64,000 nt of DNA, taken from positions 122,076 to 186,075 of the forward strand of contig NZ_JNZO01000021.1 in assembly GCF_000717595.1 (NCBI RefSeq). Direction: 5' to 3'. This DNA comes from Streptomyces flavochromogenes. Its GTDB lineage: Bacteria > Actinomycetota > Actinomycetes > Streptomycetales > Streptomycetaceae. Below are positions 17,077 through 25,218 of the stretch, one piece after another; within the stretch, counting starts at the first letter, position 1; each line of letters starts with the position of its first letter. Under the pieces are notes generated by a model. That model was not told the DNA's origin. It did no database searches and saw nothing but the letters and a program-made list of their open reading frames with translations. The translations under genes and the position numbers were made by a program.

Positions 17077-17766
17077 CTACCCGTCGCAGCGTGCGGTGGG
17101 CAGGATCCCGTCCGGGCCGCTGAGCGACACCTCGACCAGGCCGGCCGGGTCCTCCGCGTAGGCGGTCGTGCAGACCAGCTGGCGGACGCCCGCCTCGGAC
17201 AGCCTCTTGACGGGGAAGGGCGTCCGGACCCAGATGAGACGGCGCGCCGGGTTCCCCGTCGAGGCGTTCCCCTTCGAGTCCTGCAGCATGGTCGCGCCGT
17301 CCCCCTCCGCCTTGGGGAGGGCGGTGGTGATGCCCGCCGCCCTCTCGTTCTCCCCGGGTCCGGCGAGGAGCATGGCGAGGATCTTGTCGGTGACGATCCC
17401 GCCGCGGCTCAGGTCGTCGCGGGATATCTCGTAGCCGGGGCCGAAGACGTCGGTCGGGACGCGTTCTCCCGAGCCCCCCGTCGGGGAGGTGGTCTCCGGG
17501 ATGGGTCGGCCGATGTCGCGGGTCACCGGCATCGACCGGCCGTCGGGGCCGACGAAGTAGAGGACGATCCGTTCGTCGAGCAGCGGCGCCGCGACGTGGA
17601 GCGTCGCCGCCCCGCCCGCCTCGACGACGTCGCTCTTCTGTATGCCGCAGCCGGCCAGCGCGGGCGGGGTCAGCAGGGCGAGCAGAGCGACGGCGGCCGC
17701 TCTGCGGCGCCTCGCGGCTCCCCCCGCCCGGCGGCGGTGTCCGGCGGTGGCCGCCCGGTTGTTCAC
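17077..17766 (-). CDS. GerMN-like lipoprotein of the two-component operon
   Basis: A 229-residue lipoprotein: a basic N-terminus, a hydrophobic stretch ending in the lipobox LAGC, then GIQKSDVVEAGG. The mature part has VLYFVGPDGRSMPVTRDIG and LLAGPGENERAAGITTALP, which resemble a GerMN domain as in LpqB of the MtrAB-LpqB system. The GTG start overlaps the kinase stop by 4 bp. By analogy with LpqB and the lipoproteins encoded with CseBC and AfsQ1Q2, it may tune the kinase from outside the membrane; this is inference. Confidence 0.78.
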   Translation of the reverse strand: MNNRAATAGHRRRAGGAARRRRAAAVALLALLTPPALAGCGIQKSDVVEAGGAATLHVAAPLLDERIVLYFVGPDGRSMPVTRDIGRPIPETTSPTGGSGERVPTDVFGPGYEISRDDLSRGGIVTDKILAMLLAGPGENERAAGITTALPKAEGDGATMLQDSKGNASTGNPARRLIWVRTPFPVKRLSEAGVRQLVCTTAYAEDPAGLVEVSLSGPDGILPTARCDG

Positions 17767-19322
17767 AGCGGCATCCGTACCGTGAAGACCGCCCCGCCCT
17801 CGGGGCCGTTGGCGGCCGTGACCGTGCCTCCGTGGAGCCGCACGTTCTCCAGGGTGATCGCGAGACCGAGGCCGCTGCCCGCCGAGCGGGTACGGGCCTG
17901 GTCCGCCTTGTAGAAGCGGTCGAAGACGTGCGGCAGGACGTCCGGGTGGATGCCGGGGCCCCGGTCGGCGACCTCCGTCACCAGCTGGTCCCCCTCCGCC
18001 CACAGCCGGACCGTCACCGGCGCCCCGCCGTGCCGCAGCGCGTTCCCCACGAGGTTGGCGACGACGACGTCGAAGCGGCGCGGGTCGAGGCGGGCCCTGA
18101 TCCCCTCCGCGAGGTGCGGGACGACCTGCGCCGGATCGGTCCAGTACCGGTGCTGGAGGGTCTTGCGGACGCAGTCGGCGGCGTCGACCTCGTCGGTGTG
18201 CAGCTCGGCGGCGCGGGCGTCGAAGCGGGAGATCTCCATGAGGTCTTCGACGAGTACGGCGAGCTTCCCGGTTTCAGCGCTGATCAGACGGACGGCGCGG
18301 GCGGTGTCGCTGTCGAGGCTCCCGGCGTCCTCGTCGAGGACCTCCGTGACGGCGAGCATCCCGGCGAGCGGGGTGCGGAGTTCGTGCGAGACGTCGGAGG
18401 CGAAGCGGCGGGCGCGGGCCTCGGCGTTGCGGAGTTCCGCGACGGAACGTTCCAGCTCGGCGGCGGACTCGTTGAACGTCCGGGCGAGGTCGGCGAGTTC
18501 GTCGCTGCCCTTGGCGTGGATACGGGTGTCGAGCCGGCCGCGGCCCATGCTGTGGGCCGCGTGGCGGAGCTCCCGTACGGGCCGGAGCACGCCGCGCGCG
18601 GCGATCAGGGCGGGGATCAGGGCGACGGCGAGCGCGGGCAGGGCGCCGTCGCGGGCCGCCGTGACCATCGCCTCGATGTTCGCCTCCTCCTCGCTGAGTT
18701 CCATCACGGCGTAGAACACGAGACCGGTGCGCTGCGGCGGGCCGTCGGCCGAGCGGGCCAGGAAGACGGCGGGAACGGCGATCGTGAGGTACGGGGTGCC
18801 GTTCTTGACCACCCGCTGGAAACTGCCGTGCGGGACGGCCTCGTCGTCGGCGGCGCGGGCCCGCAGCTCCGGCGTGATGACGGAGGAGGTGGGCCGGTCG
18901 GTGGAGGAGACGCGGAGGGTGCCGTACTCGGCGTAGACGCGCCAGGCGCGGGGCTTGCCCTGGCGGGCGACCCTCATGAGCGAGTCCCGCAGCATCTCGG
19001 GTTGGACGGGCAGGGTGGTGCCGAGGGCGTCGATCTGCTCGCGGAAGGCGGAGACGGCGGTGTCCTGGGTCTGCTCCAGGATGGCGTTGCGGGCGGCCCG
19101 GTAGGTGAGCGCGGCGGTGGTGCCGCAGCCGACGGCGGCGACGAGCAGGAAGGCGAGGACGAGCCGGGTGCGGAGCCCGAAGGGGTGCGGCCGCAGCCGC
19201 GGGCTCCGGACCCTGCGCCCGGACGCGCGCCCGCGCCCCGGCGTCCCGTGACCGTCATCACCGGCGTGCGCGCCGCGCCCCTCGTGCCCGGTGTCCTCGT
19301 CCGGGGTGACGCAGGCCTTCAC
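17763..19322 (-). CDS. Sensor histidine kinase, OmpR-partner class
   Basis: A 519-residue kinase with an unusually long basic N-terminal tail before helix 1 (TRLVLAFLLVAAVGCGTTAA). About 110 extracellular residues follow, then helix 2 (PALAVALIPALIAARGVLRP) with a HAMP domain. The phosphoacceptor is FASDVSHELRTPLAGMLAVT; the ATPase domain has NLVGNALRHGG, ADRGPGIHPDVLPHVFDRFY and GSGLGLAI. The layout matches MtrB/CseC-like envelope sensors. It overlaps the response regulator upstream and the lipoprotein downstream by 4 bp each (GTGA). Confidence 0.95.
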   Translation of the reverse strand: MKACVTPDEDTGHEGRGAHAGDDGHGTPGRGRASGRRVRSPRLRPHPFGLRTRLVLAFLLVAAVGCGTTAALTYRAARNAILEQTQDTAVSAFREQIDALGTTLPVQPEMLRDSLMRVARQGKPRAWRVYAEYGTLRVSSTDRPTSSVITPELRARAADDEAVPHGSFQRVVKNGTPYLTIAVPAVFLARSADGPPQRTGLVFYAVMELSEEEANIEAMVTAARDGALPALAVALIPALIAARGVLRPVRELRHAAHSMGRGRLDTRIHAKGSDELADLARTFNESAAELERSVAELRNAEARARRFASDVSHELRTPLAGMLAVTEVLDEDAGSLDSDTARAVRLISAETGKLAVLVEDLMEISRFDARAAELHTDEVDAADCVRKTLQHRYWTDPAQVVPHLAEGIRARLDPRRFDVVVANLVGNALRHGGAPVTVRLWAEGDQLVTEVADRGPGIHPDVLPHVFDRFYKADQARTRSAGSGLGLAITLENVRLHGGTVTAANGPEGGAVFTVRMPL

Positions 19323-20011
19323 TGCGGTCCCAGCGGACCGAAGCGGTAGCCGAAGCCGCGCAGGGTCTGGATGTAGCGGGGGTCGCCCGGGGTGTCCTCG
19401 ATCTTGTTCCGCAGTCGGCGGACACAGGCGTCGACCAGCCGGGCGTCCCCGTGGTAGCTGTGCTCCCAGACGTGTTCGAGGAGCTGCTGCCGGCTGAAGA
19501 CCTGCTCGGGCGCGGCCGTGAGGTGGAGCAGCAGCTTCAGCTCGGAAGGGGCGAGGGCGATCCGCTCGCCCGCCTTGGCGACGGTGAGCCCGGCCCGGTC
19601 GATGGCCAGCTCCCCGTGGAACTCGACGGCGGCCCGGCCGCCGGCCGGTTCCTCGATGCGGCGCAGCACGGCCCGTATCCGCGCCTCGATGACCTCGGTA
19701 CGGGCGGGCTTGACGATGTAGTCGTCGGCGCCTGCCTCCAGACCGATGACGACGTCGAAGTCGTCCCCGCGGGCGGTCAGCATGATGATCGGCAGCTGGC
19801 TGCTCTCGCGGACCCGGCGGCAGACCTGGACGCCGTTGATGCCGGGCAGCATGAGGTCGAGCAGCAGCAGATCCGGGCGGAACTCCGCGAGCGCGTCGAG
19901 CCCGGCCTCCCCGGTGGCGGCGGTGCGCACCTCGTGCCCGCGGCGCCGGAGCCCGAGCTCGACGCCTTCGCGGACGGAGGGGTCGTCTTCTATCAGGAGC
20001 ACGCGGGGCAT
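19319..20011 (-). CDS. Response regulator, OmpR/PhoB family
   Basis: A 230-residue regulator. The receiver domain has LLIEDD, the phospho-Asp in PDLLLLDLMLPGINGVQV, and DDYIVKPA. The winged-helix domain has LAPSELKLLLHLTAAPEQVF, HVWEHSYHGDARLVDACVRR and YIQTLRGFGYRFG. The ATG at 20011 lacks a ribosome site; a TTG at 20026 with GGAGGG 11 bp upstream would add five residues and is a real alternative. It lies 48 bp after the murJ-like gene, on the same strand, so it may belong to the femX-murJ transcript. Confidence 0.93.
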   Translation of the reverse strand: MPRVLLIEDDPSVREGVELGLRRRGHEVRTAATGEAGLDALAEFRPDLLLLDLMLPGINGVQVCRRVRESSQLPIIMLTARGDDFDVVIGLEAGADDYIVKPARTEVIEARIRAVLRRIEEPAGGRAAVEFHGELAIDRAGLTVAKAGERIALAPSELKLLLHLTAAPEQVFSRQQLLEHVWEHSYHGDARLVDACVRRLRNKIEDTPGDPRYIQTLRGFGYRFGPLGPQ

Positions 20012-20059
20012 CTGTGAAGTATCCAAGGTCGAAGGGTCCCTCCTGCCGGAGGGGGTGGC

Positions 20060-21751
20060 TCAGGTGCGACGGGCGAGGCCGCGCAGTCGGCCGCTCCCGG
20101 CCCCGATGAGGGCCTGGACCTCGGTGAGCCGGAGGGGCTTGGCGAGGACGGCGAAGACGGTGAGGACGGTCAGCGCGCCGGCGATCCCGGAGGGTACGGC
20201 CCCGGCGGGACCGGTGAGGTCGGTGATGAGGAGCCCGTAACCGGCGGCGGGCACGGCGGCGAACAGCAGCCGCGCGAGCGCGGAGAGGGAGTCGCCGGAG
20301 GCCGGACCGCCCGTGCTCCCGGACGCCGGGTCGCTCCCGGACGCGGGGGCACTCGGGCCGCTGCCCTTGAGCCGCTTCCTCAGCACGTACGCCGTGAGGC
20401 CCCAGCCCGCCCAGAGCGCGAGCGTGTACCCGGCGGCCATGCCGGCGACGGCCCACCGGGTGGGCAGGTAGTGGAAGGCGGCGAACGACAGCCCCGCGTT
20501 GAGCCCGGCGATCAGCAGGTTCAGCAGGAACGGGGTCCGGGTGTCCCGCAGCGCGTAGAAGGCGCGGTTGCACACGTACTGCCCGGAGAGCGCGACGAGG
20601 CCGGGCGCGAAGGCCATCAGGATCCAGGACATCGCGCGGATGTCGTCGCCGCTGGTCGCCCCGTACCGGAAGACGACCGTCATCAGGGGGACGGCGAGCG
20701 CGAGGAGGGCGCAGGCCGCCGGGACGACGGCGGCCTGGCTGGTCCGCAGGGCGTACGAGACGTCCCGGCGGACCCCCGCGAGGTCGCCGTCGGCGGCCGC
20801 GGCGCTCATCCGGGGCAGCAGCGCGGTGACGAGGGAGACCGTGATGATGCCGTGCGGGACGGACCACAGCAGATAGGCGTTGTTGTACGCGGCGAGGCCG
20901 CCGCCGCTGACGGTGCCGCCCGCCGAGGTGGCGAGCAGGGTGGTCACCCAGTACGCGCCCTGGTTGGTGAGGACGAGCAGGACCAGCCAGCCGGCCGAGC
21001 GCAGCGGTGTGGCGAGGCCGCTGCCGCGCCAGTCGAAGCGGGGCCGCCAGCGGAAGCGGGCGGCCCGCAGCGAGGGCACGAGGGCGAGTGCCTGGAGCAC
21101 GATGCCGGCGGTGGTGCCCCAGCCGAGCAGGGCGGTCTCGCCCGGGGTGAGGGCGCCGCCGTCGCTGACCACGAGGAACAGGGCGAAGACGGAGACGACG
21201 ACCACGTTGTTGAGGACGGGGGTCCACATCATGGCGCCGAAGCGGCCCCGCGCGTTGAGGACCTGTCCGAGGAGGGTGAAGAGGCCGAGGAAGAAGATCT
21301 GCGGCAGGCACGCGCGCGCGAAGGCGAGGGTCATCTCCCGCTGCTCGCCGACGTAGTCGGTGTACGTGTCGACGATCAGGGGCGCCGCGAACACCGCGCC
21401 GGCCGTGAGGGCGACGAGGGCGAGCGCGCAGAGGGTGAGCAGCCGGTCGGTGTAGGCGACTCCGCCGTCCTCGTGCTCCTTGGCGGCCTTGACCAGCTCG
21501 GGGACGAAGACGGCGTTGAGGGCGCCGCCGAGGAGCAGCGTGTAGATGATGGTGGGGACGGTGTTGCCGACCGCGTAGCCGTCGGCGACGGCAGCCGCGC
21601 CGAGCGCCGCGGCGACGACGGAGGCGCGGACGAAGCCGGTGGCCCGGGAGACGAGCGACCCGGCGGCCATGAGCGCGCCGCTGCGCAGCGCGGACGGCGT
21701 GGCCTTCGCCCGGCCCCTGCCGGGCCTTTCGGCGGTGAGCGTGGCCGTCAT
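20060..21751 (-). CDS. MurJ/MviN-like lipid II flippase
   Basis: A 563-residue membrane protein with about 14 helices. Family features are SLVSRATGFVRASVVAAALG in helix 1, VPELVKAAKE, and QIFFLGLFTLLGQVLNARGR. MurJ moves lipid-linked peptidoglycan precursor to the outer leaflet. The ATG start overlaps the FemX stop by 4 bp, so the two are co-translated. Streptomyces normally also has a murJ near the replication-origin region, so this is likely a second copy; that comparison is from memory. A Gly/Ser/Pro-rich linker (GPSAPASGSDPASGSTGG) precedes the last two helices. Confidence 0.88.
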   Translation of the reverse strand: MTATLTAERPGRGRAKATPSALRSGALMAAGSLVSRATGFVRASVVAAALGAAAVADGYAVGNTVPTIIYTLLLGGALNAVFVPELVKAAKEHEDGGVAYTDRLLTLCALALVALTAGAVFAAPLIVDTYTDYVGEQREMTLAFARACLPQIFFLGLFTLLGQVLNARGRFGAMMWTPVLNNVVVVSVFALFLVVSDGGALTPGETALLGWGTTAGIVLQALALVPSLRAARFRWRPRFDWRGSGLATPLRSAGWLVLLVLTNQGAYWVTTLLATSAGGTVSGGGLAAYNNAYLLWSVPHGIITVSLVTALLPRMSAAAADGDLAGVRRDVSYALRTSQAAVVPAACALLALAVPLMTVVFRYGATSGDDIRAMSWILMAFAPGLVALSGQYVCNRAFYALRDTRTPFLLNLLIAGLNAGLSFAAFHYLPTRWAVAGMAAGYTLALWAGWGLTAYVLRKRLKGSGPSAPASGSDPASGSTGGPASGDSLSALARLLFAAVPAAGYGLLITDLTGPAGAVPSGIAGALTVLTVFAVLAKPLRLTEVQALIGAGSGRLRGLARRT

Positions 21752-22923
21752 CGGCGGGCCAGATACGCCTGGAAGGCGCGGAACAGCGCGTGGTTGGTCG
21801 TGCCCTGCATCGGTGTCTCCCACTCCCCCAGCGTCTCGACGACCTGTCCGCCCGTACCGAGCTTCCAGCGGAGCAGCCCGTGGGCCCGGTCGCCCGGGTC
21901 GAGGGTGGAGGGTACCCCGCGCAGGTCGTAGACGGCGGCGCCGAGGGCGTGGGCGTCGAGCATCATGCGCCACTGGAGGGCGTTGGAGGGCCGGACCTCG
22001 CGGCGGTGGTCGGCGGAGGCGCCCGTCTGGTACCAGACGCGTCCGCCGACGGTGACCATGGTGTGGGCGGCGAGGACCTCGCCCTCGTGGCGGGCCAGGT
22101 AGAGCTTCATCCGGCCGGGGTGCTCGGCGTTGAGGACGGCGTACTGGCGCTCGTAGTACGCGAGGGAGCGGCCGAGCCGGAAGCCGTCGCGCTCCTCGGT
22201 GATGCGGAGCAGCCGGTAGAACTCGGGGAGGTCGGCGGCGGATCCGACGGTGATCTCGACTCCGGACTTGCGGGCCTTGCGGACGTTGCGGCGCCATTCC
22301 TGGTTGAGGCCGGTCCACAGGTCGTCGGGGGTGCGCCCGGTGAGCGGCACCTGGAAGACGTGCCGGGGCTGGGCGTCGGCGCCGTCCTCCGACTCCCCGC
22401 CGCAGCGGCGCCAGCCCCGGGCGCGGAGCCGTTCGGCGACGGCGGTCCCCAGCGGGTCGACCTCGTCGGCGAGGACGTCGGAGAGGCGGCGGCCGGGCCC
22501 GGTGGCGGCCTTGACGGTGGCGGCGCTCCACCGCCGGTAGGCGGGACCGGGGCCGATGCGTACGGCGAAGGCGCCGCAGGAGCGGAGATGGCCGAGGAGC
22601 GGGCCGAGCCAGCTGTCGATGTCGGCGTCGGCCCAGTCGGCGACGGGGCCTTCGGGCAGGTAGGCGAAGTACTTGCGGGTGCCGGGGAAGGGTCGCAGGA
22701 GGACGAGGGCGACGCCGGTGAGGTCACCGGACTCCGGTCCCCAGCCGATCAGTTGGTGCTGCCAGCCGTCCTTCACCTGGGCCCAGGCCGGGACTTGGAG
22801 GAAGCTGGGCCCGTCCGCACCGGAGCGGGACGCGAGGAAGGCGCGGTAGACCTCGGGGGTCACGGGGCCGAGCCGCAGGGCGCGGCGCTCGGTGGGTGCG
22901 GCCGTCACGAGCAGGGCTGACAC
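21748..22923 (-). CDS. FemX/FemAB-like peptidoglycan branch aminoacyltransferase
   Basis: A 391-residue cytoplasmic enzyme of the FemABX family (GNAT fold), which transfers an amino acid from aminoacyl-tRNA to lipid-linked peptidoglycan precursor. Recognisable blocks are SFLQVPAWAQVKDGWQ near the N-terminus, LNQEWRRNVRKARKSGVEI in the middle, and YDLRGVPSTLDP near the end. The GTG start at 22923 has AAGGAGG eight bases upstream, the strongest ribosome site in the operon. Being first in an operon with a flippase fits substrate hand-over from precursor modification to export. Confidence 0.9.
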   Translation of the reverse strand: MSALLVTAAPTERRALRLGPVTPEVYRAFLASRSGADGPSFLQVPAWAQVKDGWQHQLIGWGPESGDLTGVALVLLRPFPGTRKYFAYLPEGPVADWADADIDSWLGPLLGHLRSCGAFAVRIGPGPAYRRWSAATVKAATGPGRRLSDVLADEVDPLGTAVAERLRARGWRRCGGESEDGADAQPRHVFQVPLTGRTPDDLWTGLNQEWRRNVRKARKSGVEITVGSAADLPEFYRLLRITEERDGFRLGRSLAYYERQYAVLNAEHPGRMKLYLARHEGEVLAAHTMVTVGGRVWYQTGASADHRREVRPSNALQWRMMLDAHALGAAVYDLRGVPSTLDPGDRAHGLLRWKLGTGGQVVETLGEWETPMQGTTNHALFRAFQAYLARR

Positions 22924-23130
22924 AACGGGAGCCTCCTTGTTCCGCCCCTCGGTGGTGGGGCGCACAGCAGGCTCACAGCCGAATTCGACGGAGTCGCGCG
23001 TCGTATGTGACCGGACGATGACCGTTTTGCCGCAGCCCTTGTCATACGGGCCTCGGGCCCCCGTGCGGCGCGGGGAGCGACCTACAGTCCGAAACATCCC
23101 ACTGGCTCCTCATCACTGCGGAGGTCTCCC
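22924..23130. promoter_or_regulatory. Divergent promoter region, femX / L,D-transpeptidase
   Basis: A 207-bp divergent region serving an envelope operon on one side and an L,D-transpeptidase on the other. TACAGT at 23082-23087 is a possible -10 for the transpeptidase side. I see no clear palindrome. Confidence 0.4.
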
Positions 23131-24309
23131 GTGCTGCGAATACGCGCACCCCGTCCCGTTCTCGCGGCAGTCGCGCTGACCGTCTCGCTGACGGCCTGTA
23201 CGGCTCAGGCGGCGAGCGGTCCCGAGGGAGCCGGAGGTCCCGCGGCGGACGCGCCGAAGGCCCCGCCGGCGAAGGTGACGGTCGTGGAGCCGGCGGCCGG
23301 CGCCCCGGTGACGGTGACCGCGACGGGCGGCACGATCTCCGAGGTGAAGGTCGTGGACGCGGACGGCGGTGCGCTCGCGGGGCGCGCGGCCGCGGGCGGC
23401 ACCCGGTGGGTCTCGGACCGCAAGGCGGCGCCGGGCACCGCGTACACGGTGGAGGTCACCTCGCGTACGGCCGACGGCAAGGAGTCGACCACCCGGTCGT
23501 CCTTCGAGACGGCCGAGGCGGACAAGGTCAACAAGCTGACCCTCGCCCCCGGCAAGAACACCACCGTCGGCATCGCCCACCCCGTCTCGATCGTCTTCGA
23601 CCTGCCGGTGACGAAGAAGGCGGACGTGGAGAAGCAGCTCAAGGTGACCACCTCGAACGCGACCGAGGGTTCCTGGGGCTGGGTCAAGGACTACTCGGGC
23701 CGGGACAGGGCGGACTGGCGCCCCCGCACGTACTGGAAGCCCGGTACGAAGGTCACCCTGGAGGCGGATCTGAACGGCACCGACTCGGGCGGCGGTTGGT
23801 TCGTACGGGACTACCGCACCGGCTTCACGGTCGGGGCGGCGCAGGTCGTCAAGGTCGACCTGGACCGCCACAGGCTGACCCTGGCCAAGGAGGGCCGCAC
23901 GGTCCGTACGATCCCGGTCTCCGGCGGCACCCCGGGCGGCGACAAGCGGTCGTGGCGGGGCACGGCCGTGCTGATGGCGAAGGAGGGCACCATCAACATG
24001 AACTCGGAGACGGTCGGGCTCGGGGACGCCTACGACAAGGACGTCGACTACTCGATGCGGCTGACCTGGTCGGGAATGTACGCGCACGCCGCCCCGTGGA
24101 ACGCCCGGTACTTCGGCAACGCCAACATGAGCTCCGGCTGCATCGGCATGAGCGACGCCGACGCGGCGTCCTTCTACGGCGCGGTGAACGTCGGCGACCC
24201 CTTCGAGATCACCGGCAAGGACACCAAGGGCACGGTCGCCGAGGGCAACGGCTACGGGGCGTGGAACCTGAGCTGGGAGCAGTGGAGGAAGAAGAGCGCG
24301 CTCGCCTGA
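23131..24309 (+). CDS. L,D-transpeptidase lipoprotein (YkuD domain)
   Basis: A 392-residue lipoprotein that makes 3->3 cross-links in peptidoglycan. The signal ends in the lipobox LTAC; two Ig-like domains cover about residues 45-235; the YkuD domain follows. The active site is visible as HAAPWNARYFG, then MSSGCIGMSDADA with the nucleophilic Cys. The GTG start at 23131 has AGGT 7 bp upstream. It is divergent from the FemX-MurJ operon. Its last codon and stop form one arm of a hairpin shared with the convergent pirin gene. Confidence 0.95.
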   Translation: MLRIRAPRPVLAAVALTVSLTACTAQAASGPEGAGGPAADAPKAPPAKVTVVEPAAGAPVTVTATGGTISEVKVVDADGGALAGRAAAGGTRWVSDRKAAPGTAYTVEVTSRTADGKESTTRSSFETAEADKVNKLTLAPGKNTTVGIAHPVSIVFDLPVTKKADVEKQLKVTTSNATEGSWGWVKDYSGRDRADWRPRTYWKPGTKVTLEADLNGTDSGGGWFVRDYRTGFTVGAAQVVKVDLDRHRLTLAKEGRTVRTIPVSGGTPGGDKRSWRGTAVLMAKEGTINMNSETVGLGDAYDKDVDYSMRLTWSGMYAHAAPWNARYFGNANMSSGCIGMSDADAASFYGAVNVGDPFEITGKDTKGTVAEGNGYGAWNLSWEQWRKKSALA

Positions 24310-24332
24310 AGGACGGGCCCCCGGTCGTTCAG
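24306..24332. terminator. Bidirectional hairpin spanning both convergent stop codons
   Basis: CTGAA at 24306 pairs with TTCAG ending at 24332, with further inner pairing around GACGGG and CCGGTC. The TGA stops of the L,D-transpeptidase and pirin genes both lie inside the two arms. Confidence 0.6.
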
Positions 24333-24997
24333 CCGAGGGCCTTGCGCCAGTCCCGCATCTCCCAGATCAGGACCTCCGCACCGGTCGTGGCGACGAGGGT
24401 GCGACCCCGGGCATCGGTGATGCGGGCGGCGTCGCCGGGGTGCAGCAGCTCCTCGTCGAGCCCGACCGTGCCCCGCACGACATGGACGTACACGAAGTCG
24501 GCGGCCGGTACGGCGACCCGCCCGCCCGCCGCGGGGCGGCGGACGTGCAGCCGCGCGTCCGCCTCCGGGAGGTCGTACGGCTCCCTGATCCCGCGCACCA
24601 CCTCGTACGAGGGCTCCCCGCCCGGCGACAGCGGTGCGAGCCACATCTGCACGAAGACGAGCGGCACGCCGGCGTCGTTGCGTTCGACGTGCCGGACTCC
24701 CCCGGCGGAGCTCAGCCGCTGGAGGTCGCCGGGGCGGACGACCGTGGTGTGTCCGGCCGTGTCGTGGTGGGTGAGCTCCCCCTCGACGACCCAGGTGACG
24801 ATCTCGGTGTGGCTGTGCGGATGCTCGTCGAAGCCCGCGCCGGGCGCCAGCCGCTCCTCGTTGCAGGCGAGCAGGGCGCCGAAGCGGAGGTTGTCGGGGT
24901 CGTAGTGCGGCCCGAAGGACAGGGCGTGCCGGGTCTCGATCCCGGCGGCCCGGTCGCCCCCGGGGTACCGCTCCCCCGCGCGCTGGATGCGTATCAC
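24329..24997 (-). CDS. Pirin-family (bicupin) protein
   Basis: A 222-residue protein of the pirin/YhaK type. The metal-binding motif of the first cupin is HPHSHTEIVTWVVEGELTHH; a phenylalanine-rich start (RHALSFGPHYDPDNLRFGAL) and RPGDLQRLSSAGGVRHVE follow. Some pirins act as quercetinases or redox-sensitive regulators; the role here is unknown. The GTG at 24997 has no clear ribosome site. The 220 bp upstream contain short GC-rich direct repeats. Confidence 0.88.
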   Translation of the reverse strand: MIRIQRAGERYPGGDRAAGIETRHALSFGPHYDPDNLRFGALLACNEERLAPGAGFDEHPHSHTEIVTWVVEGELTHHDTAGHTTVVRPGDLQRLSSAGGVRHVERNDAGVPLVFVQMWLAPLSPGGEPSYEVVRGIREPYDLPEADARLHVRRPAAGGRVAVPAADFVYVHVVRGTVGLDEELLHPGDAARITDARGRTLVATTGAEVLIWEMRDWRKALG

Positions 24998-25030
24998 GGG
25001 CCCTACGGTAGTGCGGCCGCCAAGGGCTGT

Positions 25031-25131
25031 GACCGGGTTCCGTCGGGAGGCGCCCCGGGCCGTACCCGGGCTTCGTGGGGAAGCGCTCCCGGGGCCGTAC
25101 CCGGGTTCCGTCGCGAGGTGCCCCCGGGGGT
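25031..25131. repeat. Three imperfect ~35-bp direct repeats
   Basis: GTACCCGGG(C/T)TTC begins at 25062 and again at 25097, period 35; a diverged copy, GACCGGGTTCCGTCGGGAGG, starts at 25031. They lie between the divergent pirin and fasR genes, so they could be regulatory or just slippage products. Confidence 0.55.
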
Positions 25132-25218
25132 TCCGGCAGGGCCGGGGCCTCGGGCCCGCCGGAGACGAACCCGCCCCGACCCCGCACACTGCCGTCCCGA
25201 TAAGGCAGTCTTGTCCCC

